A DNA stretch of 43,973 bases from Prolixibacteraceae bacterium (GTDB lineage: Bacteria > Bacteroidota > Bacteroidia > Bacteroidales > Prolixibacteraceae). The first letter of the stretch is position 1. Every line of letters begins with the position of its first letter. Location: positions 1-43,973 of the forward strand of contig WTWZ01000042.1 in the NCBI GenBank assembly GCA_009773765.1, read 5' to 3'. Both the position numbers and the translations under genes were made by a program. Below, one piece after another: positions 35,867-43,755 of this stretch. The notes beneath the pieces are model-generated. The model was not told the DNA's origin. It worked only from the letters and a program-made list of their open reading frames with translations, and searched no databases.

Positions 35867-36271
35867 ATGAATTATATACTTTTATTCTTCCTGCTATTGT
35901 CCTGTAATGTACAGGAACAACAAGGGCTTCCATCATTGGTAAATACTAAATGGGAATATAAAGTTGCCGAAGACTGTGTAAGTTATATTGCTTTTAAAGC
36001 AGATAGTACTTATGAGGACTATAATTGCGAATTAGATTTTCCTTTTAGTGGAAATTACAAAGTAAAAAAAGATACTTTATATTTAACAGAAATAGGTTTA
36101 GCTTCTGAATTGCCAGGAACAACTCAAAAAATTGTTAAACGTAAAAGCAAAGGGATATTGACAAATGGTCAATTAAAATTTATAGATGGAGAAGAGCTTG
36201 ATGATGGGAAATGGATAAAGTCTGATTATAAGCCAACACAAGAAGTACTTTATAAGAAAGTAGTAAAATGA
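35867..36271 (+). CDS. Small lipoprotein, candidate immunity protein for the RHS tail
   Basis: Family not recognised. The 134-aa product starts MNYILLFFLLLSCNVQEQQG: a type II signal peptide with lipobox LLSC, so it should be lipid-anchored in the periplasm or outer membrane. The rest looks like a small beta-rich domain (TKWEYKVAEDCVSYIAFKAD, seen as TKWEYKVAEDC; FPFSGNYKVKKDTLYLTEIG), similar to lipocalin-like or META-like folds by general pattern only. The ATG is 2 nt after the end of the RHS tail, the position usual for immunity genes of RHS toxins. An envelope location would suit protection against a wall-targeting toxin. By eye the region is more AT-rich than its neighbours, which hints at transfer. 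Confidence 0.65.
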   Translation: MNYILLFFLLLSCNVQEQQGLPSLVNTKWEYKVAEDCVSYIAFKADSTYEDYNCELDFPFSGNYKVKKDTLYLTEIGLASELPGTTQKIVKRKSKGILTNGQLKFIDGEELDDGKWIKSDYKPTQEVLYKKVVK

Positions 36272-36272
36272 C

Positions 36273-36305
36273 AAACGCCCGGGAAGACCGGGCGTTTTGC
36301 TTTTT
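36273..36305 (+). terminator. Terminator after the lipoprotein gene
   Basis: The arms AAACGCCCGG (36273-36282) and CCGGGCGTTT (36288-36297) enclose GAAGA, and a T-rich run follows to 36305. It begins 2 nt after the stop codon. Confidence 0.9.
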
Positions 36306-36350
36306 ACATCAGGCTAATTTTAGCAGCTTTAATAAAATGGTCAACAGTAA

Positions 36351-36502
36351 TTAAAAGACATTCTTTTTCTTTTCGGGCAGTACCTGAATATCCTGAAAGC
36401 GTTGTAGCATTTTAGGGTCTTTAAAAAGGTCGGCTTCGTCATTCTCTCCTAATAGATAACCAACGGTAGTACCTAAAATCTTAGCCAGTTTTTTAGCGGC
36501 CA
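36351..36502 (-). pseudogene. Remnant of an XRE-family HTH regulator
   Basis: Reading on the minus strand gives AVAAKKLAKILGTTVGYLLG, ENDEADLFKDPKMLQRFQDI and LPEKKKNVF: the end of a Cro/C1-type helix-turn-helix domain and the linker typical of small Bacteroidetes XRE regulators. The N-terminal helices are missing, replaced by the terminal repeat of the small element at 36503-36715, and the frame stops early at 36351. No function is expected. Confidence 0.75.
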
Positions 36503-36715
36503 CCGCTCCTGCGCGATTGCATCGCGTGGTTAAGAAGCAGGTCATAAAAATTTCTTAATTTTATCCATTCCTGAAAATAAACTGTTTCATGAGCCGGAAT
36601 TACAAATTTTTTAATACTGATGGTGTATATTTATAAGTTTTGCTGGTGAAAAAAGAATTCTGGGAGATGTTATTGTTGTTAAGTATTGCCACGTGATGCA
36701 ATCGCGCGGGAGCGG
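36503..36715. mobile_element. Small MITE-like element with hairpin-bearing terminal inverted repeats
   Basis: The 27-nt ends at 36503-36529 and 36689-36715 are reverse complements with two mismatches. Each holds a hairpin with a TGC or GCA loop: left CGCGAT-TGC-ATCGCG, right CGTGAT-GCA-ATCGCG. The interior of about 160 nt is AT-rich and codes for nothing. It has cut the XRE regulator gene. The CTG-hairpin-TGG setting of the left end matches the left end of the RAYT element. Confidence 0.65.
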
Positions 36716-36720
36716 AGTTT

Positions 36721-36766
36721 ATTTGCGAATCGGCGGTAATCGAATAAAAAAAAGCTGCTCACCTGC
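36721..36766 (+). repeat. Right copy of the 45-bp direct repeat
   Basis: It repeats the last codons of the HAD gene, its stop and the start of the terminator (see 33097-33141), with 8 instead of 7 A and one C for T. It contains no gene of its own. Confidence 0.9.
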
Positions 36767-36782
36767 CAGCGAACAGCTCTTA
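36746..36782 (-). terminator. Terminator of the GSII gene, formerly shared with the HAD operon
   Basis: The arms AGCTGCTC (36753-36760) and GAACAGCT (36771-36778) pair with one mismatch. On the minus strand the stem is followed by eight T. The left direct-repeat copy at 33130-33137 has AGCTGTTC, which would pair perfectly with GAACAGCT; this suggests the islet was inserted next to this hairpin. Confidence 0.75.
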
Positions 36783-36803
36783 AGTATTGTGTATTTGAAA
36801 CTT

Positions 36804-37823
36804 TTACAGTTTCAATTTGGCATGGTGTACAGTTTTAATAATACGTGCCCCAACTTTATATGGGTCTGCGTTTGAAGCCGGACGACGATCTTCCAGACGA
36901 CCTTTCCATCCGTTTTCAACAGTTCCAATCGGGATACGGATAGACGAACCACGGTCGGAAACCCCGTAACTGAAATCGTTAATTGATGCAGTTTCGTGTT
37001 TTCCTGTTAAGCGCTGGTCATTATATGCTCCGTAAACAGCAATGTGTTCCTTAATATTTTTTCCGAATTCTTCGCATATAGCGTTAAATACTTTTTCATC
37101 GCCGCAGGTTCTCATTAAACCATTCGAGAAGTTGGCATGCATACCAGAGCCGTTCCAGTCGAGGTCTTTGCCCAGTGGTTTCGGGTGCCATTCAACATCA
37201 ACGCCGTATTTTTCGGCAGCTCTTTCCATTAAAAAGCGTGCTACCCAAATCTGGTCGCCTGCATTTCCGGCGCCTTTGGCAAAAATCTGGAATTCCCACT
37301 GGCCTGCGGCAACCTCAGCGTTTATGCCTTCAATGTTTAATCCTGCTTCGAGGCACATGTCGAAATGTTCCTCAACAATATTACGTCCAAATACTTTCGA
37401 ACCGCCAACACCGCAGTAATACGGGCCTTGCGGAAGTGGAAAACCGCCTGCAGGGAAACCCAGCGGAAGCCTGGTTTGCGGATCGTACAGAAAATATTCC
37501 TGTTCATATCCAAACCAGAAATCATCGTCATCTTCTTCAATTTGTGAACGGCCATTGGTGGAGTGCGGGGTTCCGTCGGAGTACAAAACCTCGGTCATCA
37601 CCAAATATGCACTTTTGCGGTCAGGGTCAGGACAAATAAAAACCGGTTTTAGCAAAAGGTCCGATTTTCCACCTTCGGCCTGGTTTGTTGAAGAACCGTC
37701 AAACGACCAAATCGGACAATCTTCCAGCTTACCGCTGAAGTTGGCCTCAACACGGGTTTTTGCCCTTAATTGCTGGGTTGGAACCGAACCATCCAGCCAA
37801 ATGTATTCCAATTTTGATTTCAT
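36804..37823 (-). CDS. glnII: Glutamine synthetase type II (eukaryote-like)
   Basis: A 339-aa GSII enzyme, much shorter than GSI and GSIII. Landmarks are LEYIWLDGS at the N terminus, IWSFDGSSTNQAEG, SDLLLKPV, FGYEQEYFLYD (metal-binding glutamates), GPYYCGVGG, AEVAAGQWEFQIF, LDWNGSGMHANFSN and DRGSSIRIP near the C terminus. An in-frame ATG at 37874 adds 17 residues, but the family starts at the ATG at 37823 (MKSKLEYIW). A TATTTTTG box lies about 50 nt upstream. It is the third glutamine synthetase-type gene within 10.5 kb and is convergent with the GS-like operon. Confidence 0.95.
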   Translation of the reverse strand: MKSKLEYIWLDGSVPTQQLRAKTRVEANFSGKLEDCPIWSFDGSSTNQAEGGKSDLLLKPVFICPDPDRKSAYLVMTEVLYSDGTPHSTNGRSQIEEDDDDFWFGYEQEYFLYDPQTRLPLGFPAGGFPLPQGPYYCGVGGSKVFGRNIVEEHFDMCLEAGLNIEGINAEVAAGQWEFQIFAKGAGNAGDQIWVARFLMERAAEKYGVDVEWHPKPLGKDLDWNGSGMHANFSNGLMRTCGDEKVFNAICEEFGKNIKEHIAVYGAYNDQRLTGKHETASINDFSYGVSDRGSSIRIPIGTVENGWKGRLEDRRPASNADPYKVGARIIKTVHHAKLKL

Positions 37824-38248
37824 GTTGTAATAATTTATGATTAAAAATAGATATTTTCTTTTATTGTGACACAAAAATAGGGTTAAATGAAATTTATGAA
37901 ACTGAAATTATGACAATTTGTAAAAATTTAATACAAATTTTACATTAAAATCAAAAATTTAGCGATACCCCTATTAAAAAACTACCCTTTTTCAATAAAA
38001 TAGTATGTTTATTTGATAATGTGCATTTTATTAACAGGTGTTTATTTAAATTAGTTCATTAAATTATTTTTTAACCCCAAAAATTGACGCCCTTTGTAAT
38101 TTAAACCGGAACATGATTTTAAATGGTATAATTTTTTAAAAAACATCAGTAACAAATCATGGTATCCGGAGTCATATTAGTAAACATTTTATTTTTTAAA
38201 AACTTAAGTTGTATAATTGTGTTATTTTGAATATTTAATTCGAACAAA
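37824..38248. other. AT-rich intergenic region between divergent GSII and tldD
   Basis: These 425 nt hold no credible gene. They are strongly AT-rich, carry the GSII -7 box at 37872-37879 and presumably the tldD promoter near the right end; a TTATTTTG there (38221-38228 region) is only a partial match to TAnnTTTG. No hairpin, riboswitch or repeat was recognised. Confidence 0.6.
37872..37879 (-). promoter_or_regulatory. -7 box TATTTTTG for GSII
   Basis: The minus strand reads TATTTTTG, 49 nt upstream of the ATG at 37823. A TTTC 18 nt further upstream may be a weak -33 element. The octamer is identical to that of the GSIII gene. Confidence 0.45.
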
Positions 38249-39775
38249 ATGAAAGTAAACAGGCGCAATTTTATTAAAACGGGCAGTGCCGTGGTAGCCG
38301 GGAGTATGGTTTTACCCCCGTTTATGCAGAGTTGCCAAAACTTACAAATTTCAGAAAACGTGAAAAGTTATTTAGATCATTTCGAGGTTTCGTCCGGAAT
38401 GTTGCAAAAAGTGGTTGCAGCGGCTATGAGTAAAGGCGGCGATTATGCCGATTTGTTTTTTGAGCACAAAATATCGAACAACATCAGTTTGCAGGATGGC
38501 AAGGTAAACAGGGCATCTTCAAACATCGATTTTGGCGTTGGAATCAGGGTGTTGAAGGGCGACCAAACCGGTTTTGCCTATTCCGAAAATGTAAGTTTGG
38601 ACGATATGCTGAATGCGGCAAAAATGGCCGCAAACATTGCCAGTGAAAATGTCACTTTCAAAACCGGCCCGTTAACCGAAAAAATCCCTTCTGTATATTA
38701 CAAAATAGCCCGGCAATGGGAAGATGTTTCGGTTAAAGATAAGGTGCCTTTTGTTCAGAAAATCAACGATAAAGTTTTTGAACTGGATCAGAAGGTGATT
38801 AAGGTAAATGCATCATTAAATGACGAAACCAGCTACGTTCTTTTTTATAATTCAGAAGGCCGGTTAACTTACGATTATCGTCCAATGGTCAGTTTTAGCG
38901 CATTTTGTGTTATGCAGAAAGGCGATAAAATTGAGAACGGTTATGCAGCCCGATCATTCAGAAAGGGTTTTGAATGGATGGACGATAATCTTGTTGCAGA
39001 AATTGCAAAAGAAGCGGTTGACAGGACCAACATTTTATTTGAAGCCACAAAACCGAGGGCAGGTGAAATGCCTGTTGTAATGGGCGCTGGAGGTTCGGGT
39101 ATTTTACTTCACGAAGCCATTGGCCATACTTTTGAAGCCGATTTTAACCGCAAGGGGACTTCGATTTTCAGTGATAAAATGGGCAAAAAAGTGGCCGAAA
39201 GTTTTGTCAATATCATTGACGACGGAACACTTGAAAATAACCGCGGCTCGCTTAATATTGACGATGAAGGAAACGATGCAGAAAAAACCTACCTCGTAAA
39301 GGACGGTGTTTTAAACAGTTATATCCACGACCGCATCAGCGCAAATTTTTACAAGGTTAACCCAACCGGAAACGGTCGGCGCGAATCATTCCGCGATATT
39401 CCCCTGCCCCGCATGCGCGCAACATACATGGAACCCGGGCCTCATTCAAAAGACGATATTATTTCGAATGTTGAGTACGGCGTTTTTGTGGATAATTTTA
39501 GTAACGGACAGGTGCAGATTGGCGCCGGCGACTTTACTTTTTTTGTAAAATCAGGCTACCTGATTGAAAAGGGAAAAATTACCCAGCCCATAAAAGACAT
39601 CAATATCATAGGAAACGGCCCACAGGCGCTGGCCGATATTTCGATGGCCGCCAGTGATTTTCTGATTGATAATGGTACATGGACTTGCGGAAAAAACGGC
39701 CAGTCGGTGCCGGTAACCTGCGGTTTGCCAACGGTTTTGGTTAAAAAATTAACGGTTGGCGGCACAAATGCATAA
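38249..39775 (+). CDS. tldD: TldD-family metalloprotease subunit with twin-arginine signal
   Basis: The catalytic half of a TldD/TldE-type protease, which in other bacteria trims unfolded or modified peptides. The 508-aa product starts MKVNRRNFIKTGSAVVAGSM, a twin-arginine (RRNFIK) signal with a hydrophobic core, followed by PPFMQSC, which might also be a weak lipobox. The zinc motif HEAIGHTFEADF is complete, and IGAGDFTFFVKSGYLIEKGK, seen as GDFTFFVKSGYLIE, is typical of the C-terminal domain. E. coli TldD is cytoplasmic and has no signal, so export is predicted here. The partner gene begins 27 nt downstream. Confidence 0.9.
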   Translation: MKVNRRNFIKTGSAVVAGSMVLPPFMQSCQNLQISENVKSYLDHFEVSSGMLQKVVAAAMSKGGDYADLFFEHKISNNISLQDGKVNRASSNIDFGVGIRVLKGDQTGFAYSENVSLDDMLNAAKMAANIASENVTFKTGPLTEKIPSVYYKIARQWEDVSVKDKVPFVQKINDKVFELDQKVIKVNASLNDETSYVLFYNSEGRLTYDYRPMVSFSAFCVMQKGDKIENGYAARSFRKGFEWMDDNLVAEIAKEAVDRTNILFEATKPRAGEMPVVMGAGGSGILLHEAIGHTFEADFNRKGTSIFSDKMGKKVAESFVNIIDDGTLENNRGSLNIDDEGNDAEKTYLVKDGVLNSYIHDRISANFYKVNPTGNGRRESFRDIPLPRMRATYMEPGPHSKDDIISNVEYGVFVDNFSNGQVQIGAGDFTFFVKSGYLIEKGKITQPIKDINIIGNGPQALADISMAASDFLIDNGTWTCGKNGQSVPVTCGLPTVLVKKLTVGGTNA

Positions 39776-39802
39776 TTAGTTCAGAGTTTAAAGTTTAAAG
39801 AA

Positions 39803-41119
39803 ATGACAAAAGAAGAAAAATATACATTGGCAAAATGGGCAATGAATTATGCCCTCGAAAATGGGGCACAACAGGCAAGTGTAAATATTTCGAACAGCCG
39901 GACCAGCAGTGTCGAAGTTCGCGAAGAAAAAATTGACAAACTGGAACAGGCGATTCAGAACGGCCTGACAATCCGTTTGTACGTCGATAATAAATATTCC
40001 GCACATTCAACCAACAGGTTAAAAAAGGAAGAACTTGCACGTTTTATTGAACAGGCAATTGAAGGAACGCGGTTTTTATCCGAAGACGAATTCCGTACAC
40101 TTCCCAATCCTGAATTGTATTATAAAGGTGGAATCGACGATTTAAAAACATTGGATTCAGGTTTCGGCGAAGTTGATCCGCAGAAAAAAATAGAGCTTGC
40201 TTTTGCTGTTGAAAAGGAAGTTTTGGGGAAAGACGACCGTGTAATCTCTGTTTCAACCGGCTATTACGATGGCCTTGAGGAAAGGGTGATGGTTACCAGT
40301 AATGGTTTCGAAGGCGACAGCGCCAATTCTCAATTTGGCTTGTATAGTTCAGTTTCTGTGAAAAGTGGAGATGCCCGGCCTGAATCTTCATGGAGTGAAA
40401 GTTCAGTCTTTTTCGACAAACTTAAAAAGGAAAATATCGGCTTAACTGCTTTAAAACGTGCGGCCAATAAAATAGGACAGGCAAAAATTGCATCGGCAAA
40501 AATGACGATGATTGTGGAGAACAAGCAGGTTGCCCGACTGTTTAGCCCGCTCATTCAGGCTTTAAATGGTTCAGCGATTCAGCAAAAAAACTCTTTTTTA
40601 ATTGATAAAATCAACGAAAAAGTAGCATCCGAAAATCTCACCATTACAGACGATCCGTTTATAGTTTCAGGCCGCGGATCAAGATTGTTTGACAGCGAGG
40701 GCCTTGCAACTAAAAAACGTTTAATTTTTGAGAAAGGAGTTTTAAAAACTTATTATATCGACACATATTACGGCAAAAAACTGCAAATGGCGCCAACCAG
40801 CGGAAGCTCGACCAACCTGGTTTTCGAAACCGGGAATAAAGATTTGCAGGGTTTGGTCGCAACGGTAAAAAAAGGAATTTTAGTTACCGGGTTTAATGGA
40901 GGAAATACAAATGGTTCAACCGGCGATTTTTCTTTTGGTATCGAAGGATTTCTGATTGAAAATGGTGCAATTGTTCAACCGGTTTCAGAAATGAACATCA
41001 CCGGAAATATGAAGGAACTCTGGTCGAATGTTGGTGAAATTGGAAACGATATCAACGACAGTTCTTCGTGGCTGACTCCGTCGATTGTTTTTGAATGGGT
41101 TGATTTTAGCGGGATTTGA
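39803..41119 (+). CDS. tldE: TldE/PmbA-family partner subunit
   Basis: The non-catalytic half of the TldD/TldE heterodimer. The 438-aa product has the N-terminal family pattern (KWAMNYALENGAQQASV, SVEVREEKIDKLEQAIQNGL seen as EEKIDKLEQAIQNGL) and the C-terminal domain with FETGNKDLQGLV, GNTNGSTGDFSFGIEGFLIENG (seen as STGDFSFGIEGFLIENG) and MNITGN. It lacks the HExxxH zinc motif, as expected of TldE. It has no signal peptide, unlike its partner. The last 7 codons lie in a 349-bp block that is repeated at 43361. Confidence 0.9.
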   Translation: MTKEEKYTLAKWAMNYALENGAQQASVNISNSRTSSVEVREEKIDKLEQAIQNGLTIRLYVDNKYSAHSTNRLKKEELARFIEQAIEGTRFLSEDEFRTLPNPELYYKGGIDDLKTLDSGFGEVDPQKKIELAFAVEKEVLGKDDRVISVSTGYYDGLEERVMVTSNGFEGDSANSQFGLYSSVSVKSGDARPESSWSESSVFFDKLKKENIGLTALKRAANKIGQAKIASAKMTMIVENKQVARLFSPLIQALNGSAIQQKNSFLIDKINEKVASENLTITDDPFIVSGRGSRLFDSEGLATKKRLIFEKGVLKTYYIDTYYGKKLQMAPTSGSSTNLVFETGNKDLQGLVATVKKGILVTGFNGGNTNGSTGDFSFGIEGFLIENGAIVQPVSEMNITGNMKELWSNVGEIGNDINDSSSWLTPSIVFEWVDFSGI

Positions 41120-41447
41120 AAGGAAGCCCCACCCAACCTCCCCGGTGGGGAGGTGGGAAGAAAGAAGAAAAAAAACGGATTGGTGAAAGTCAATCCGTTT
41201 TTTATTTAAGGGACACGGACTTTCCAAAGTCCGTGATTTGGAATATGTAAAATTAAAAGGGTAAAGTTTATTTTTATGTTCCCGATAGGCTAATTCTTAA
41301 CCAGTTTTCTTACTGCTATCGTCTCTTTTTGTGGTATCCGAATAAAGTAAATACCACTTTTTAGGTCTGATATGTTATAGGTATTTATGCCATTCTCAAG
41401 GGGCAGGGTTTTTACCAATTTTCCGGTTGAATTAAAAAGCTGTGCAG
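41099..41447. repeat. First copy of a 349-bp direct repeat
   Basis: It spans the tldE 3' end, a CCCC/GGGG palindrome (41127-41157), two hairpins and the sorting-domain end of the cargo gene. The same block, equal in length and differing by scattered substitutions, stands at 43361-43709. Confidence 0.9.
41170..41203. terminator. Bidirectional terminator between tldE and the type IX cargo gene
   Basis: The arms AAAAAACGGATT (41170-41181) and AATCCGTTTTTT (41192-41203) form a perfect 12-bp stem with a T-run in both directions. It serves tldE and the converging cargo gene. A second perfect hairpin (41214-41235; CACGGACTTT and AAAGTCCGTG) follows. Both recur in the second copy at 43432-43465 and 43476-43497. 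Confidence 0.88.
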
Positions 41448-43272
41448 TATTAATTTCTGTATTTTGTATTTCAATTGTAAAGGTTTCATGGGCGGGGTTG
41501 GGATAAATGTTCAAATTTTCCGGTTTGAAATCTAATATTCCGGTGCCATTTTTACTAAAGGCCAACAACACACTTTTAAAGAAATCGATATCAATACTAT
41601 CTTCATGTTGGTAATGGAAAAAAATTGCATAATTATCGATAACTCCGGTAGCAGAAAAAAATGCTGTAGGATGAGATAAAACCCACGGCCATTTTTCAAA
41701 TGCCTGAGCCATAGAATCCTTGTTTGCTAATTGACAGAAAGGGCTAAAAGCCCCGCTTAAAGTATCTCGTTTTTGCCCAACCATTTCTGCATCAGCTTCA
41801 TTTGCAAGTCGTACAATATCCATTGTGAAAGAAGATTTTTCTTTTGCCCATTGCTTTCTTAGCCCCATTATTAAACTGTCTTCCGAATACACCCATTTTG
41901 TATCGTCTGTTTTAAATTCTGAATAATTATTATCGGATAGTAAATTGGAGGATTTAGCGGTCAACAGGTTGTATTCCAATTTCTGGATTTGGTTTTGCTT
42001 CAATACTTCATCTTTTAAAATATATGATTTGGGAATTGAATCATTTATTTTCTTAAGTATTTTTTTTGAGAGATTAACTAGGCCATATTGAGTGTCATCA
42101 AAAAAAATTGATGGTCCAAATATTTTAAATCCAATGTTCCATTTTTGTATAGAATAAGCAGAATTGCCACCAACATAAGAAGTATTTCCTGTAATTTCGC
42201 CAGTGGGCGAACCAAAATAGTATGGTCCACTATAACTATGTGCATCATACATCGTCCCTGAAATGGCTTTATGCTCATTTTCAAATGCAAAATATTGGAT
42301 ATAAATATACTTATCACCTTCAGGTGTGGTTGTTTTCCACCGTTGTTGAATGCCGGATATTCCAATATTCCAGCCTACTAACCAGCTATGGATATTTGTA
42401 TAAATTAAGTCACAATCGGGTAAATCATTTTCAGTTAGCATGAATTTTCCCGGATAATTCATAAAGTAAATTTTCTTTTCAACGGATGCTACAATATGAT
42501 TTTCGTTCCAAACCCAAACTTTTATTTGAACTCCGGGATAGTCACTTGTTGAATCTGTATTTTTATTTAACGATGTTGTAAGCGCTCCTGTTTCTGAATA
42601 AAGTCCATAGCCGGTGCCATATTTTCTCACATAAAAATTTTGATTATCGGGATTAGTAGCTTCGATTTTGATTTTGACCATATCATCCCAGTTTTTAGGA
42701 TAATAGGTAATGTCTGATTTTGAAATTTCAGGCGCAGGAATCTGATCTCTTTTTCTAACTTTTTCAGATGCTACCAGCACTGAATCTATTTTTCGGGCAC
42801 TTTGCTCAATCATTTTTGCATCAAAAGAATTGCTGTTTTCGGGAGTAATAAAAACCACAGCATTATTTCGGGCAAACAAAACCGAGCCGGTTTCTGTAAA
42901 GGACTGCCAGCAATTATTTCCAATAGGCCCATCTTCCAACGGAAAATCAATCGTGTTTTTAAGTAATAAAGATGTCAGTTCAAGTCTTTCCACCATCGCC
43001 ATTTCTACATTAATAATTGAAGTATGAATCCAGTAATCAATATTTAGTTCATTGAAATTCTCGTCTCCTAATACTTCTCTAATACTTTCCAATGGGAAAT
43101 AAGTCAGATATTCGCTAATTAAAATATCCCTGAATTCGTATTGATTGGGTGGATCGCCCCAAACGCCACTGCGAATATGGGTTCCATCCGATATTTTTGC
43201 TTGCAGCGGGATTAAATTTGAAAAGAGAAATATGATTAGTACCGAAGGTAATATATGATTTGTTTTTTTCAT
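41290..43272 (-). CDS. Secreted protein with type IX C-terminal sorting domain, unknown function
   Basis: A 660-aa protein from the ATG at 43272, where a signal peptide begins (MKKTNHILPSVLIIFLFSN, then LIPLQAK). The ATG at 43320 would place 16 extra residues before it. The C terminus is a type A sorting domain: LNIYPNPAHETFTIEIQNTE, seen as IYPNPAHETFTIEI, then AQLFNSTGKLVKTL, YNISDLKSGIYFIRI and the basic end VRKLVKN. It is therefore exported through the outer membrane by type IX secretion and probably attached to the surface. The long middle part is not recognised; it has many aromatic residues (SGPYYFGSPTGEITGN, NTSYVGGNSAYSIQKW) and no catalytic motif I can name. Its 3' end is partly duplicated at 43552. 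Confidence 0.82.
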   Translation of the reverse strand: MKKTNHILPSVLIIFLFSNLIPLQAKISDGTHIRSGVWGDPPNQYEFRDILISEYLTYFPLESIREVLGDENFNELNIDYWIHTSIINVEMAMVERLELTSLLLKNTIDFPLEDGPIGNNCWQSFTETGSVLFARNNAVVFITPENSNSFDAKMIEQSARKIDSVLVASEKVRKRDQIPAPEISKSDITYYPKNWDDMVKIKIEATNPDNQNFYVRKYGTGYGLYSETGALTTSLNKNTDSTSDYPGVQIKVWVWNENHIVASVEKKIYFMNYPGKFMLTENDLPDCDLIYTNIHSWLVGWNIGISGIQQRWKTTTPEGDKYIYIQYFAFENEHKAISGTMYDAHSYSGPYYFGSPTGEITGNTSYVGGNSAYSIQKWNIGFKIFGPSIFFDDTQYGLVNLSKKILKKINDSIPKSYILKDEVLKQNQIQKLEYNLLTAKSSNLLSDNNYSEFKTDDTKWVYSEDSLIMGLRKQWAKEKSSFTMDIVRLANEADAEMVGQKRDTLSGAFSPFCQLANKDSMAQAFEKWPWVLSHPTAFFSATGVIDNYAIFFHYQHEDSIDIDFFKSVLLAFSKNGTGILDFKPENLNIYPNPAHETFTIEIQNTEINTAQLFNSTGKLVKTLPLENGINTYNISDLKSGIYFIRIPQKETIAVRKLVKN

Positions 43273-43360
43273 TTTGCGAGTTTTAAGTTGAAGTATCTTT
43301 GAATATGTAGTAACAAACAACGATTTAAAATTAATAAAAATTTATGACCAATTTGATGGA

Positions 43361-43709
43361 GTTGATTTTAGTGGGATTTAAAGGGGAGCCCCACCCAACC
43401 TCCCCTGTGGGGAGGTGAGAAGAAAGAAGAAAAAAAACGGATTGGTGAAAGTCAATCCGTTTTTTATTTAAGGGACACGGACTTTCCAAAGTCCGTGATT
43501 TGGACTATGTAAAATTAATAGGGTAAAGTTTATTTTTATGTTCCCGATAGGCTAATTCTTAACCAGTTTTCTTACTACTATAGTCTCTTTTTGTGGTATC
43601 CGAATAAAATAAATACCACTTTCTAATTCTGAAATGTTGTATGTATTTATTCTGTTTTCAAGCAGTAGGGTTTTTACCAATTTTCCGGTTGAATTAAAAA
43701 GCTGTGCAG
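43361..43709. repeat. Second copy of the 349-bp direct repeat
   Basis: It copies 41099-41447 at a distance of 2262 nt, including the last tldE codons (VDFSGI with the stop changed in context), both hairpins and the sorting domain. Similarity ends abruptly at 43709, next to an ISAzo13-like transposase end. Confidence 0.9.
43552..43709 (-). pseudogene. Truncated duplicate of the type IX sorting domain
   Basis: The minus strand reads AQLFNSTGKLVKTLLLENRI, then NTYNISELESGIYFIRI and VVRKLVKN before the stop at 43552-43554. It differs from the intact gene by several substitutions. The frame is closed upstream by TAA at 43735-43737 and has no start, so only this fragment remains. Confidence 0.85.
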
Positions 43710-43755
43710 AAGAGAATTCATTATTTAGTAACTGTTAAATAATAATCGATACATT

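Noticed and set aside
37175-37639. 154-aa open frame opposite GSII
   Set aside because: Antisense shadow; the real gene is on the other strand with complete motifs.
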